Notes: a model not told the origin generated them from the letters alone. A DNA stretch of 64,000 bases from Ligustrum vulgare (GCA_963555705.1 OY743174.1:55264234-55328233), one strand, 5' to 3'. Shown: positions 11,209 to 23,819, counted from the first letter of the stretch. Program-made: numbers and translations.

Positions 11209-11263
11209 AGCAAGAAGAATAAGTGTTTGACAAATTAAATTTGGTATCAGATTGTCAAGTGCA

Positions 11264-14200
11264 ATGGCTTCAACAGGACAACCAGCATCATCCTTAAAGC
11301 GATCTGCAATGAGAGATGAGGATCAGCTTATTGTAACACCTTTGGGGGCTGGTAGTGAAGTGGGAAGATCCTGTGTTCACATGTCTTACAAGGGGAAAAT
11401 TGTTATGGTACAAGGACTATAGAATTGATGCTGTTTTATCTGTTTTTTTTTTTCTTTGTCGTCTCAAATCTTCATTTTATTTGCTAATTATATTTCTTTT
11501 TGTTTAATGGTAGTTTGACTGCGGTATTCATCCAGCTTTCTCAGGAATGGCTGCATTGCCTTACTTCGATGAAATTGATCCTTCATGCATTGATGTTCTT
11601 CTTATTACTCAGTATGCTCTTCCTTCATGTTTTTTTCTTGTATCTATTGAGATGTATTGTTCCATCTCAAAAGGTTAACTTTGTTAACAAGGGTAACTCA
11701 AGCCCTTATATGTTGGTTAATATTTCCATTTTAATCGATCTGAGATTTTAGCCTTGACATGATGCAAGATGATGCTTATTTAGCCTCTGTTCGGAGGCTG
11801 TGAACAGGAAAAAAAAACCAGTTTTTTTTTTTGCTCCGATATCGAGGCGGTTGGAGGGTTAAAAATTGAAGAGAGAAAAAATGTATGGTTAAAAAGTTGT
11901 ATTGAAAATTGTGTAGTTTAAAATTTGGTTTATAAACCAAATTTTTGCAAGATCCAAACGGAGGCTTAAGCACACCAGCCTCAGACAGATTAGCCATTTA
12001 AGTTTTTGATGCACCAAATTGCTCATTTGAGTTCCATCTTAAAAGGGCAACCTTGATGTGTTTGTAATATCTGACCTTGGACCCTACTTATTCTGTACTA
12101 GTAAACTTAAAATACGCAGCTGCAATTGTAACTGATCTGTTTACATCTAAAGTTGTAACCATGGTTTCCAACTTTTCAGTCTGCTGTTTCCAACATTTGT
12201 GATTCTATTTTTTTTTTTCTCCGAATTTGTTTCTTATTCTATTCTGATTAGTTGCTTTGCAGCTTTCACTTGGACCATGCTGCTTCCCTCCCCTATTTTC
12301 TGGAGAAGGTTGGTTTGCTTCGTTAAGAATTTCCTTTCAGCCATAATTTGCATTTTTCATTACTGATATTTTCTACTCTTTTGCTCAACAGACCACATTC
12401 AAAGGGCGAATTTTTATGACACATGCAACAAAAGCAATCTACAAGCTACTCTTATCAGATTATGTTAAAGTGAGCAAGGTCTCAGTTGAAGATATGTTGT
12501 TTGATGAACAAGACATTCTTCGGTCCATGGATAAAATTGAGGTGTTGTAATTGAGATCTTTCACGTGTGTCCGTTTATCATTTTCATAACTGTTTGACAC
12601 TGCGTTCGGTAAGTTTTTTTTTTTTTTTGTAATGATTACAGTTTTTAAATTATACAATTTTCCATTCCACTTTTTAAATAGACATATTTTCTCTCTCCAA
12701 TTTTTAATCATAGATTTTACCTTAAAAAAATCAAAAAGTCAAACGGTCCCTTAAATTTGGACATTTTTAATTACTGTACAACTTAAGCTGACATTTACTA
12801 ATTCCTTGTCACAGGTTATTGATTTTCACCAGACTCTAGAAGTTAACGGTATCCGCTTTTGGTGTTATACTGCTGGTCATGTCCTTGGTGCTGCCATGTT
12901 TATGGTTGACATTGCTGGTGTTCGTGTTCTCTACACTGGAGATTATTCGCGAGAAGAAGATCGACACCTTCGTGCTGCTGTGCTTCCTCAGTTCTCCCCG
13001 GATGTTTGCATTATTGAATCAACTTATGGCGTTCAACTCCACGAGCCAAGGCATATACGTGAGAAGCGCTTTACCGATGTCATTCACTCTACTGTTACTC
13101 AAGGTGGTCGTGTTCTAATTCCTGCTTTTGCCCTGGGCCGTGCACAAGAACTTCTCCTGATCCTTGATGAATACTGGTCAAGTCATCCTGATCTTCACAA
13201 AGTCCCTATATATTATGCTTCTCCACTTGCGAAAAGGTGCATGGCTGTTTATCAAACTTACACTAATGCCATGAATGAGAAGATCCGGAATCAATTTGCC
13301 AGTTCAAATCCCTTCGATTTCAAGCACATCTTTCCTTTGAAAAGTATTGATGAATTTAACGACACAGGTCCATGTGTGGTTATGGCAACCCCTGGTGGGC
13401 TTCAGAGCGGTTTGTCGAGACAGCTGTTTGATAAATGGTGCACAGACAGGAAAAATGCTTGTGTCATACCTGGTTATGTTGTTGAGGGTACACTGGCTAA
13501 GACTATTATTAATGAACCTAAAGAAGTTACCCTCACGAATGGCTTGACTGCTTCCCTGAACATGCGGGTCCATTATATTTCCTTTTCGGCTCATGCAGAC
13601 TATGCTCAAACAAGCACTTTCCTGAAAGAGCTAATGCCTCCCAACATCATTCTGGTTCATGGTGAAGCGAATGAGATGGGAAGGCTCAAACAGAAGCTCG
13701 TTTCTGTCTTTGCTGATGGAAACATCAAAATCTTAACCCCGAAGAACTGCCAATCTGTAGAAATGTACTTCAACTCGCAGAAAATGGCAAAAACTGTTGG
13801 AAAGCTGGCTGAAAAGACGCCTTCAGTAGGTGAAACGGTGAGCGGTTTACTTGTTAAAAAGGGCTTCACCTATCAGATTATGGCACCTGAGGATCTTCAT
13901 GTCTTCTCTCAGCTATCGACTGGGAATATTATTCAAAGGATTACCATCCCATACTCCGGTGCACTTGCTGTTATAAAATACAGGCTTAAGCAGATATATG
14001 AAAGTGTGGAGTCGTCAACGGACGAGGATTCAGGGATTCCCACTTTGATAGTGCATGATCGAGTGACAGTGAAGCAGGAATCAGAAGATCATCTTTCCCT
14101 GCATTGGACAGCGGATCCAATTAGTGATATGGTCTCCGACTCCATTGTGGCTTTGGTTTTAAGTGTCAGTAGGGAGATGCCTAAGATGGTGGTTGATTCC

Positions 14201-14455
14201 GAACCTGTTGCAATCGAGGATGAAGATGCAAAGAAAGCTGAAAAAATAGTACATGCACTCCTTGTTTCTTTGTTTGGAGACGTTAAATATGGGGAAGACG
14301 GTAAGCTGGAGATCAATGTCGATGGGAATGTAGCTCACCTAGACAAAGAAAGTGGCGAGGTCGAAAGCGAGAATGGCGGTCTTAAGGAACGAGTTAAGAT
14401 GGCATGCCGGCGAATCAGAAGCGCGGTGAAACCAATCCCTCTTTCGGGATCTTAG
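11264..14455 (+). CDS. CPSF73-I: CPSF73-I, mRNA 3'-end processing endonuclease
   Basis: The catalytic subunit of the nuclear cleavage and polyadenylation factor; it cuts pre-mRNA downstream of the poly(A) signal. Coding exons: 11264-11407, 11514-11611, 12263-12308, 12392-12541, 12815-14455, joining in phase to 692 residues, the usual plant length. The metallo-beta-lactamase core shows [10 protein letters not shown], the zinc-binding HFHLDHA across the exon 2/3 junction, GHVLGAAMF and [12 protein letters not shown]. The beta-CASP part shows ESTYGVQ and [13 protein letters not shown], and the final zinc-ligand motifs are FSAHADYAQ and [12 protein letters not shown]. The C-terminal CPSF100/73 domain follows to PIPLSGS. 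The start is ATG 11264 in the exon beginning 11211, because the peptide [13 protein letters not shown] matches the family start. No break was seen. The first intron holds the Copia and intron 2 a MITE. Confidence 0.97.
11783..11965. mobile_element. Tourist-like MITE in CPSF73-I intron 2
   Basis: Terminal inverted repeats GCCTCTGTTCGGA / TCCAAACGGAGGC and a TTA duplication on both sides (11780-11782 and 11966-11968), as in PIF/Harbinger-derived MITEs. 183 bp, no coding. Confidence 0.8.
12600..12752. mobile_element. MITE-like insertion in CPSF73-I intron 4
   Basis: Ends TGCGTTCGGTAAG and CAAACGGTCCCT resemble the inverted termini of the other GTTTGG-type MITEs here, with a similar AT-rich interior. 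No target duplication was settled. Confidence 0.4.
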
Positions 14456-14844
14456 CTTTTCTTGTTCGCCCCCTACTCCTTGACTCTGTTTTTCGTATTT
14501 GGTTAGTGTTACTACTGGTGATTTTATTTTACCTGAAGAGTGAAGACTCGTTCTCATTAGCAAAATGGTGGTGATGTGTAATCTTTACATCTTGTTCCGT
14601 CTTTCACTAATTATTTTTCCCCCCCTCTTCGACTGGTTAACTTTAGCATCAATCTAGTAATTGTATTTTATACTTTTATCGGGTAACTATATTCAAATTT
14701 GATTCCAATTAGACAAATTTGTTCAATTTGAGTTGGCGGAAATCGATATTTGTCATGTCATCGCACGTAATAGTTAGTTTTTAATATGAAATATGTACCA
14801 TTTGTTGGTGGAGGAATTAGATGGAAATATCAATTAAAATTAGG

Positions 14845-15013
14845 AGCCCGTTTGGTTTGATGTTATTTTTATTTTAATTTTTAATTTTCGAGGAATTTTG
14901 AGTTTTTGAAAAGAATGCATGGTTAAAAATTGTGAAAAGATGTGAGTTTCTTAAAAATATGTAATTTCAAAATAATATGTGGAAAAAAAAAAAATAGGAC
15001 TAAATGGGCCACA
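14845..15013. mobile_element. MITE-like element beside the MULE
   Basis: GAGCCCGTTTGGTTTGATG at the left and GGACTAAATGGGCC at the right are imperfect inverted termini of the same GTTTGG type. It ends a few bases before the MULE target duplication at 15022. Borders uncertain. Confidence 0.4.
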
Positions 15014-15021
15014 AATTATAA

Positions 15022-15030
15022 TTTATTTGA
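15022..15030 (+). repeat. 9-bp target-site duplication of the MULE (left)
   Basis: TTTATTTGA, found again exactly at 26310-26318. Nine bases is the Mutator-superfamily size. Confidence 0.88.
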
Positions 15031-15499
15031 GGGAAAAATATGCGTATAAGGCATTTTAAAGATACCAATTCATCTTTGACAATCTCGTGTCCCAAGTTTC
15101 AAAAGTCGGGTCAATATAGAAACTATTTATAACAAAAAAATATATTAATATACATTCCATATCAAACATAAACTCCACAAAATCAAAGATACGTAACTGA
15201 AAATAGAGATTCTTCCCATAATTTTTCCTCTGCCATCAACGACGAAGCTGAATCTCTCAACTCAAATCGACATCCGAACTGGTACCGATTGCTGAAATCG
15301 GTCACAGGTTTGTAATCGCCATCATTGAAATTAAGCTCCAGCATCTTCCTATTTGCACCTAGAATCATCGAATTGTTCAATAATAGAGCGTAAGTGTTTT
15401 AAATTGAATTCAATTTGTATAATCTACATCAAAACAACAGCAATTGTCCTTTCCTAGCGTCGATCTTTTTCAACGTCGATGTTTTTCAGCTCTGTTTGC

Positions 15500-17060
15500 A
15501 TTATGTGACCTGCACTTAAACCCCTGTGGCCTGGAACTAAATGTTGTGACCTGTGGCTTTGTTCTGTGACCTACACATTAACTCATGTGGCCTGAAACTA
15601 AGTCATGTGACCTGCAACTATGCATTGTGACCTGCAACTAAGCCTTCTGACCCGTGTCTTTGTTCTGTGACCAACGCAGTTAATTATGTGACCTACATCT
15701 GAATGATGTGATCTGTTTAATTTAATATTTGTGACATCTGTTTGCATCATGTGACCTGCACTTAAAATCCTATGGCATGGAACAAAGCCTTATGACCTGT
15801 GGATTTGTTGTGTGACCTACACATTAACTCCTGTGACCAGTCGTTATGCCTTGTGACCTGCGGCGGCTTAAACCCTGTGACTTGCAACGGCTGCTTTGTG
15901 ACCTGCAATTAAGCCATGTCACCTGTTGCTTTGTTCTGTGACCTACACTTAAACCCTGTGACCTGCAACTAAGCCATGTGACTTGCAACTAAACCCTGTG
16001 GCCTTCAACTAAGCCTTGTGACCCGTGGCTTAGTCTTGTGACCAACGCAGTTAATTATGTGATCTGCATCTAAATGGTGTGATCTGTTTAATTTAATATT
16101 TGTGACCTCTGTTTCCATCATGTGACCTGCACTTAAAATCCTGTGGCCGGGAACAAAGCCTTGTGATATGTGGATTTGTTGTGTGACCTACACATTAACT
16201 CCTGTGACCTGTCGTTAAGCCTCTTGTGACCTGCGGCGGCTTAAACCCTGTGACTTGCAATGATCCTTCGTGACCTGCAATTAAGCCATGTCACCTGTGA
16301 CTTTGTTCTGTGACCTGCAACTAAGCCATGTGACTTGCAATTAAACCATGTGGCCTTCAACTAAGCATTGTGACCTGTGGCTTAGTCTTGTGACCAACGC
16401 AGATGTTCCTGTGACCAACGCAGTTAATTATGTGATCTGCATCTGAATGGTGTGATCTGTTTAATTTAATATTTGTGACCTCTGTTTCCATCATGTGACC
16501 TGCACTTAAAATCCTGTGGCCGGGAACAAAGCCTAGTGACCTGTGGATTTGTTGTGTGACCTACACATTAACTCCTGTGACCTGTCGTTAAGCCTTGTGA
16601 CCTATGGCGGCTTAAACCCTGTGACTTGCAACGATGCTTTGTGACCTGCAATTAAGCCATGTCACCTGTGGCTTTGTTCTGTGACCTACACTTAAACCCT
16701 GTGGCCTGCAACTAAGCCATGTCACTTGCAACTAAATCATGTTGCCTTCAACTAAACATTGTGACCCGTGGCTTAATCTTGTGACCAACGCAGTTAATTA
16801 TGTGACCTGCATCTGAATGGTGTGATCTGTTTAATTTAATATTTGTGACTCTGTTTGCATCATGTGACCTGCACTTAAAAATCATGTGGTCGGGAACAAA
16901 GTCTTGTGACCTGTGGATTTGTTCTGTGACCTACACATTAACTCACGTGACCTGTAGTCAAACTATATTACCGACACATTAAAATCTGTGACCTGTAGCA
17001 AAATTTTGTCATATCAATCTGTAACCTGTAGCTATATTTAATCACCAAAATATTAACATT
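15500..17060 (+). repeat. GTGACC repeat array upstream of the MULE transposase
   Basis: About 42 exact GTGACC copies by eye (15504-16996), all in plus orientation, with many one-base variants (GTGACT, GTGATC, GTGGCC). Typical context is TGTGACCTGCAACTAAGCC or TGTGACCTACACATTAAC, spaced 20-30 bp. A higher-order unit of about 370 bp is marked by GTTTAATTTAATATTTGTGA starting at 15715, 16086, 16459 and 16829. It occupies the promoter/5' region of the transposase, whose first recognised exon begins at 17077. No open frame is maintained, so the array is non-coding. Confidence 0.95.
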
Positions 17061-18744
17061 TGTGATATATTTGCAGGGTATGGATCACTTTCATGTTTGT
17101 TTGGTATATGGAGCGCACTCGTCATTAGTTTTGGTTGAAAATAATTGTGTTTATATGAAGCTCGTTCAGATTGTGATGTCCGAATTCACGTTGAATCCTT
17201 TGAAAGTCGCAGTTTCAATGAATTACGTATTAAGTAGCAACTTGCCTCCTGTCAGAATATTGAATGATAAAAATGTGATGTCTTATTTGAAGCTCAAAAG
17301 TATAGATTCTAACCCTTCCAAATATCCCATATACATTGATGTCACATTAGTAGTCACTGGAGAAGCAGGTGATATTTTTCCATATATGGAGCCAATACCA
17401 ATGCATGAAAATTCATGTAGAGAATTATAGTCGTTGGAGAAGATAGCATCAGAAATATGTAAGGCAAAAATTGAAGAAACATGTCACATTCCTGATGATA
17501 TGGTCACAATTGTATCCATTGCTGATGTGAGAGACGTATCAGAAGGAAAAGTTTTCCATAACAAAGAAATTCTAAAATTGAGCTTGTCAATTTTTGCAAT
17601 ACAGAACATGTTTGAGTATATGGTTGTTCGATCGGACAAAAAGGAGTATCTTGTCAAGTGTTTACATGATGAGTGCAGATGGATTTGCAGATCATCCAGA
17701 TTGGGTAAAACAGAGTTATTCAAAATTAGAAAGTTGGTTGATGGCCACACATGTACATCGAACATTGTCTTAGGATCTTATAGGCAAGTCTCAACTTCTG
17801 TTGTATCATCATTCATCAAGTATAAGTATTCCTCATCGCGTACTATATATACTCCGAATGATATACGTAACGACATGTTGCATATATATGGAGTTTCATC
17901 GAACTACGTAAAGGCTTGGAGATCTCGTGAGCAAACTTTGAAAATGATTAGGGGTGATCCAACCGAATCTTTCAAAACATTACCAAATTATTTCTTCATG
18001 CTTGAACATACAAATCCTGGCTCGGTCACAGGTATAAAGTTGGATGGTCACAATAGGTTCATTTATTGCTTTATGGCGCTAGGTGCATCGATCGTTGGAT
18101 GGGAACATTGTAGACCTGTGATCGTGGTAGATGGTACATACCTAAATGGTCACTATGGTGGTACTCTTTTCATTGCTTGTATACAAGATGCGAATAATAA
18201 CATATTCATACTCGCATTTGGAATTGGAGATAGCGAGAATGACAAATCATGAGCATGGTTTCTTGCCAACTTGAAGAAGGCTTACAAGGAAAGGAAGGGA
18301 CTATGTTTTGTCTCTGATCGACATGACAGTATAAGGAAGGCAATTGAAGTTGTGTATCCGAGAACATGTCATGGAATTTGTTCATATCACTTGCTACAAA
18401 ATTTGAAGAAACATTTTGGTAAATCTGGTCAAAATATTACTCAAGTATTAAATTCAGCTGTCCGAGCTTATACATTATTAGATTTTGAACACAACATGAG
18501 ACAGCTACATGCAGTGGATGCGGGTATTACAGAGTACCTGGTAATGTAGAATTCTCAATTAAATTTGACGGCTATATCATTTCAATTGTAGTAACTTATT
18601 ACTTATTCTAATGTTTTCTCTTCGTAGAAAGAAGTTGGACCTGAGAGGTGGTCACGATTCCATATGCCAACAAACAGATACTCAACAATGATGTCTAATA
18701 TAGTGGAATCAGTGAATGCGGTCACAAAGGCAGCCAAAAACTAC

Positions 18745-19050
18745 GGCCCCGTTCTCTTTGTTGTTTTAAGCCCGTTTTGAGTTTTCGATTTTTGGAAATA
18801 TTGAAAACGCGTTCACTTTGCCCATTTTCAGAAACGAGTTTTCCAAAACACCAAAAAATTACAAAGGAAACTCAAAACGAGTTTATTACGTTTTGGATAT
18901 TTTGTGTTAAAAAGTCCAAAACGACCAAAACGCACGTTTTAAATTTTTTATTTTTTTTTGTAAATGTGAGACACTTCCTTCACTTGAAATTCTTATATTA
19001 TTTTGCCATTACATATAGATCCATGTTAAGATTTTTTTTTTTTTTTGTAA

Positions 19051-19104
<54 letters not shown>

Positions 19105-19827
19105 AAAGTGAGAGATACTTCATTCATTTGAAGTTCTTATATTATTTTGTCATTATATATAGATCATGTTAAGATTTTTATTATTATTATTATTTTTTTT
19201 TGTAAAAGTGAGACACTTCATTCACTTGAAGTTCATATATTATTTTGTCATTATATATAGATCCATTTTAAGATTTTTATTTTATTTATTTATTTATTGT
19301 TTTATTTTTTTTGTAAAAGTGAGACACTTCCTTCACATGAAGTTCTTATGTTATTTTGTCATTATATAGACCCATGTTAAAAAAATATATATATATTTTT
19401 TTTGTAATTATTATTATTATTATTATTTGTAAATGTGAGACACTTCTTTCACTTGAAGTTCTTATGTTATTTTGTCATTATATATAGATTCATGTTAAGA
19501 TTTTATTGATATGTGGTTAAATTTTTGTTTAGCTGAAACAATATTAATGATGAATTTATTGACATAGAGAACTAACTGATTTATTAACATTAAAATTAAT
19601 GATATTCAACAAATCAATCATTTTTTACATATAAATTATTACAAAATAAATATATCAAAAAATTACAAAGTAAACGCATTTTTCAGTTTTCTATTTTTGA
19701 AAACAGTTTTCCAAAATCACAAAGAGAACATGTTTTCAGCAATCCCAAAACAAACAACCAAAATCCAAAATTCAAAACAAAATTCAAAACTCAAAATCCA
19801 AAATCGAAACACAAAGAGAACGGCCCC
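18745..19827. mobile_element. Harbinger-like non-autonomous element in the transposase exon
   Basis: A 1083-bp insert beginning GGCCCCGTTCTCTTTG and ending CGTTCTCTTTGTG... in reverse complement after GGGGCC, flanked by TAC on both sides (18742-18744 and 19828-19830). The 3-bp duplication and GGCC-type ends suggest PIF/Harbinger. Removing it with one TAC restores an open frame, so it inserted into a once-intact exon. The interior carries tandem repeats and an ATT microsatellite. Confidence 0.85.
18955..19512 (+). repeat. Internal tandem repeat with ATT microsatellite
   Basis: Five imperfect copies of a unit of roughly 110-130 bp containing GTGAGACACTTC, CACTTGAAGTTCTTAT and TTATTTTGTCATTATATA, separated by T-rich and ATT-rich spacers. 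The largest ATT run is at about 19048-19102. Confidence 0.85.
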
Positions 19828-19989
19828 TACCCTTTTGAAGCTTTGCTGGAGTCATTGAGGAAAACTATACAAGCACGGTTTTGTAAAAACAGAGATAATG
19901 CACATGGCACCTTCACAAGGCTCGCGACCAAATATGAGAAGCAGATGAGAGAAATGAGCATAGAATTGAGGAATATGAGGGTAACATCC

Positions 19990-20375
19990 TATCCTGTGAC
20001 TTGAAATGTTATTATGTGACTTGAAATCTTATTTAAATAATTTGATTGCATATAAATTCTGTGACCTAATATCTTATTCTGTGACCTGAAATCTTATCTC
20101 CGTGACCTGAAATCTTATCTCTGTGACTTGTGTGACGTGAAATCTTATTTGTGTGACCTGAAATCTTATTTAAAGAATTGATGAATTTGATTGCATTTAA
20201 ATTTTGTAAGCTAATATCTTATTCTGTGACCTGAAATCTTATCTCTGTGACCTGATATATAATTATTTAAATTATATTACTTGGAATGTTATTTTTTGAC
20301 CTGTGTGACCTGAAACCTTGCATGTGTGACCTGAAGTATGAGTAAGCTTTTTTGTGACCAAATACTTCTCATCAT
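19990..20375 (+). repeat. GTGACC cluster in transposase intron
   Basis: About nine exact GTGACC copies, mostly as TGTGACCTGAAATCTTAT, between exons 2 and 3 of the transposase, all on the plus strand. Confidence 0.9.
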
Positions 20376-20924
20376 TATGTGCAGGTATGTGCTGCCAATC
20401 AAACCATTTTCTCAGTTAGTGATGATAGCACGTCATTTGTGGTTGATATAAATCAACGTACTTGTACTTGTAGAATGCTTCAAGTAGATCAATTACCATG
20501 TCCTCACACACTAGCCGTGCTTGCAAATCGAAAGATGAATCCATATGAATATTGTTCATACTATTACACACGAGAGGCCTACATCAATGCTTACAAAGAA
20601 ACTGTATTCCCGGTGGGAAATGAAAACCAGTGGACAATGTCTGAAGAAGTACTTGACAAGATTGTATTGGCTCCAAAGCAAAAAAGGAGTTCCGGAAGGC
20701 CAACCGAAAAGAGGAGAAGATCGTGTTTGGAGAGAAAACAAATTGTGAAATGTGGACGCTGTGGAGAACATGGTCACAATCGAAGATCGTGCAGCAGCTT
20801 GGTTCCATTAAGCCATGGCCAGTCAAAACTAAAGATCATAAAAGATAGGCAACTGAATAAATGATCAGGGACAAAAATTACTAAAGATTCTGTTTTTCAT
20901 CGTTATTCCATTCATTGCATTTAT

Positions 20925-21262
20925 GTCTTGTGACCTGTTATCAAATCCGTTACACGATTTGTGACTTAGTCTATGTGAAACTGTGACCTTTAATAATTGA
21001 TGTCTGATCAGTGACATGCTGTCAATACATAATTTGTTATAATCTGTGACCATATAAAGCAGGTAAAAGTCTGAAATGTGACCTGTTACCATATAATCTA
21101 TAACCTTTGTATTAGCCTGGATTGTTAACAATGAACTATAACCAGTGGGACTGTGACCTATTATCGGTTTCTGATATAATGTGTGACCTGGGAACATATA
21201 AAGCATATGTTGAATTGTGACCTCTGACAATTACATTGTGCCCTGTCAGCATATTACCTGTG
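20925..21262 (+). repeat. GTGACC cluster between the convergent MULE genes
   Basis: About eight exact plus-strand GTGACC copies just after the transposase stop codon, with no coding frame. Confidence 0.9.
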
Positions 21263-22739
21263 ACCAAATAGGATGAATTTTGACAAACGACAATCACATT
21301 ATTCAAATTAAAAAAAAAACCCCCAGAACTGAAAGAACTGAACTATATGGTCAAAATTAGATCACGGTCATGTTCATTACAAGTTTTTTGGAAAAAACAA
21401 AAACTATTCTTCATTGGAAAATACATCATATAGCTTCAACTATCACTCTAACAAGATGTTATCTCCCTTTTGTTATCCACGCTTTGTGACCTGCATAATT
21501 TGCCGGTGTTTAAACAGCAATGAAGCTATGTCAAGTCTAGCTCTAGAAGTATCAAAAGTCATCGGCATATTTTCGAGATCATCATGCAATAGGTACTCCG
21601 CATATTTAATCACGAAAACTCCACAGTCATGGCTGAAAAAATAATCACATGATAATATATTAATACTTATGCAGGTCACAATAACATGTATGTACTTGAC
21701 AAATCAAGTCACAAACTTACCCATTTTGCTGTTGCGGAATGTTCCTGACAATTCTTATATTCAAATTTGTTTGTTCTTCACGAAAATCACCAGATCTTCC
21801 CTTCCAAATACCAACAACTTTCATTAAATGTGTGATAATTTGAGAAAATGGTTGCATCCCGTCAAGTACTAGATTTTCCCTGTAAGTCCTGCTACTAGAA
21901 TTGTATATGTATATTTCACAGTTTTTTACATCGAGTTTCCCCAGAATCCAATGAGCACGATTACTAGGTATTATCGGAATAAAGACATGGTCAACATCGG
22001 CCCAAGGACTACTCAATGGAAAACGTCCAGTAACGTAATCTATAAGGTTTGAATCAGACATAATCATGTTTGGATCTTTCTGAAAGTGGGGATAAATATT
22101 TTTTATCTTGGCTTGGAATAGAGAGTCTGTTGTCGTGCCTTTGATCTTGACATTGTCTCCAAAACTGGCAAGTTGACGTATGTAGTAAAAACATACATCC
22201 ATGTGCTATTACAGTTGACATGAAAGTACACAATTAGAAAGTCACAATTATATAATACAGTAGTGATATTCTAAGTGAAATCATACCGTGCTACACAATG
22301 ATGACTCCGGATCACTCAACTGATGCCACCAAGTTTTGTAACCTAAAGGGATGGTTCAAAATACAAAAGTAGGATCTATGATGTCGTCTTCTTCGTTGAA
22401 CTTTTTCCTATAAACAAAACAACAAATACTTATATATTATTTGCAGCACATAAAAAAATAAATACACATATTTTGTGACCAATGAATACTACTTGTTTTT
22501 GGTTTTGAAACCCCTATTAAACCAATTTTGATATGTGACAAGATCGACATCTTCCACATGCACGTTATACTTCGCAAAAATTGGTGCACTGTCAACACAC
22601 TTTGATTGTTTTCCTTCCTCAACAATGAAGGGCGATTTAAGAATCCTTGTTGGTTTAGGAGCCCTTTTCACGGGCAGTCCAGATGATTTATCTTCCTCCT
22701 CCCCTGTAGTTGGTGTAGCAATTGGTGATACCTACAACA

Positions 22740-23060
22740 ATGAAATAAACATCACAGGTCACAGGACATAATATGTTCATCAGCTAGGCCACAGAACGTA
22801 ATATATTCTTCAGCTAGGTCACAGAAGCAATGAAACAGGTCACATACAGCAAGGGGTCACAGACATTGAGTTCAGTTGGTTAGGGGTTAAAAATAGGTCA
22901 CATATATTATTAAGACAAGTATTCAAACAGGTCATATATATTATTAAACACAGGTCACAGACAGCAAAGGGTCACATAAATTGCAATAGGTCATAGACAG
23001 CAAGGGTTCGCATACAGTTGGTCAGGGATGTATGATTTGGTCACATATATGATGAAAATT
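22740..23060 (-). repeat. GTGACC cluster in an intron of the DUF1985/Ulp1 gene
   Basis: About eight GGTCAC copies on the plus strand (GTGACC on the minus, the sense strand of this gene), with variants GGCCAC and GGTCAT, in the intron between 22731 and 23072. Confidence 0.9.
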
Positions 23061-23819
23061 GTTAAATTTACTTCAATATTGTCAGGTTCTGTTGATTCCA
23101 AAACATCTACAATTACATCATCAACTTTTTTCTGCAATGTTGGGTCACAGAATACATCAGGTTGCTGGTGTTCCTGTAACTGGGACTGGGTTGACCCAAC
23201 ACAGAGATCAAATGAAGGTGGCAGAAATTGTTCAAAATAGGAATCTGTTCCACCACTATCATCTTCCACCTTGTTTTTTCCTTTTGGATTCTCAACTTCT
23301 GATGGTATTGGAATATGTTGCTTAGATGATTTACCCATCTTTTTCTGCAAGTCTTCCATTGCTTTTGATACCAACTGGTTCACACCTTCCATGAACATGC
23401 TCATTTTCGATTTGATTTCAAATATATCACCTTTTATCTCCTTTTGATTGCGTAGAATGTCATCAATCTGTTTTTTTGTGTCTGAGGGAGTGTTCTGTGA
23501 CCTCAGTGCACTCAAGTTTGCCCTCAAAGACACAACTTCTGATGTCAGGATTTCATTCTTCGCCTGCAAGTCACATAGCTGGGAACTCATATCACTTTTC
23601 AGTTTTTCACATATCTGCCACATGAGAAAATTAGATAGGTATTATGCTCTAATCAAATTATAATTTTAAAATAGTTGTCAATAACTTACATCAACGCAAG
23701 AACATTTAGGTGGGTGTGTTGTGAGCCCTTCCTTTAGAGAATCTTCAGCACTTGATGTAGGAACAAATGTTGATGGAGGATCAACGAAATCATCATCGTC
23801 ATGTGGAATAGGCTGTCCA

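Larger units (their letters stand above)
17080..20864 (+). pseudogene. MURA-type MULE transposase, disabled
   Basis: Exons 17077-18540, 18628-19980 (interrupted by an insertion at 18745-19827) and 20385-20864 join in phase. Order: N-terminal PB1-like region (about 17080-17430), MuDR N-terminal zinc-binding region (CLHDECRWICRSS, then DGHTC), MULE transposase core with VVDGTYLNGHYGGTL (first catalytic Asp) and FVSDRHDSIRKAI (second), a SWIM finger (CTCRMLQVDQLPCPH) and a CCHC knuckle (CGRCGEHGHNRRSC). The upstream start may lie in an unseen exon. Disabling changes: in-frame TAG at 17428-17430, in-frame TGA at 18250-18252 where the family usually has Trp, and the inserted element. The product would bind element ends and cut DNA in the nucleus. 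Confidence 0.93.

Noticed and set aside
13304..13609. Minus-strand frames across the CPSF73-I last exon
   Set aside because: Antisense shadows of a strongly conserved coding exon.
15500..17060. CRISPR-like array of short repeats
   Set aside because: Repeat words are very short, variable and unevenly spaced, spacers are themselves repeats, and the DNA is a plant transposon.
18777..19369. Open frames of 131 and 67 residues
   Set aside because: They run through the minisatellite and ATT run of the inserted element and contain poly-Tyr and poly-Phe stretches.
23028..23325. Plus-strand frames over the DUF1985/Ulp1 gene
   Set aside because: Shadows of exon 4, which has a coiled-coil sequence and good splice sites on the minus strand.
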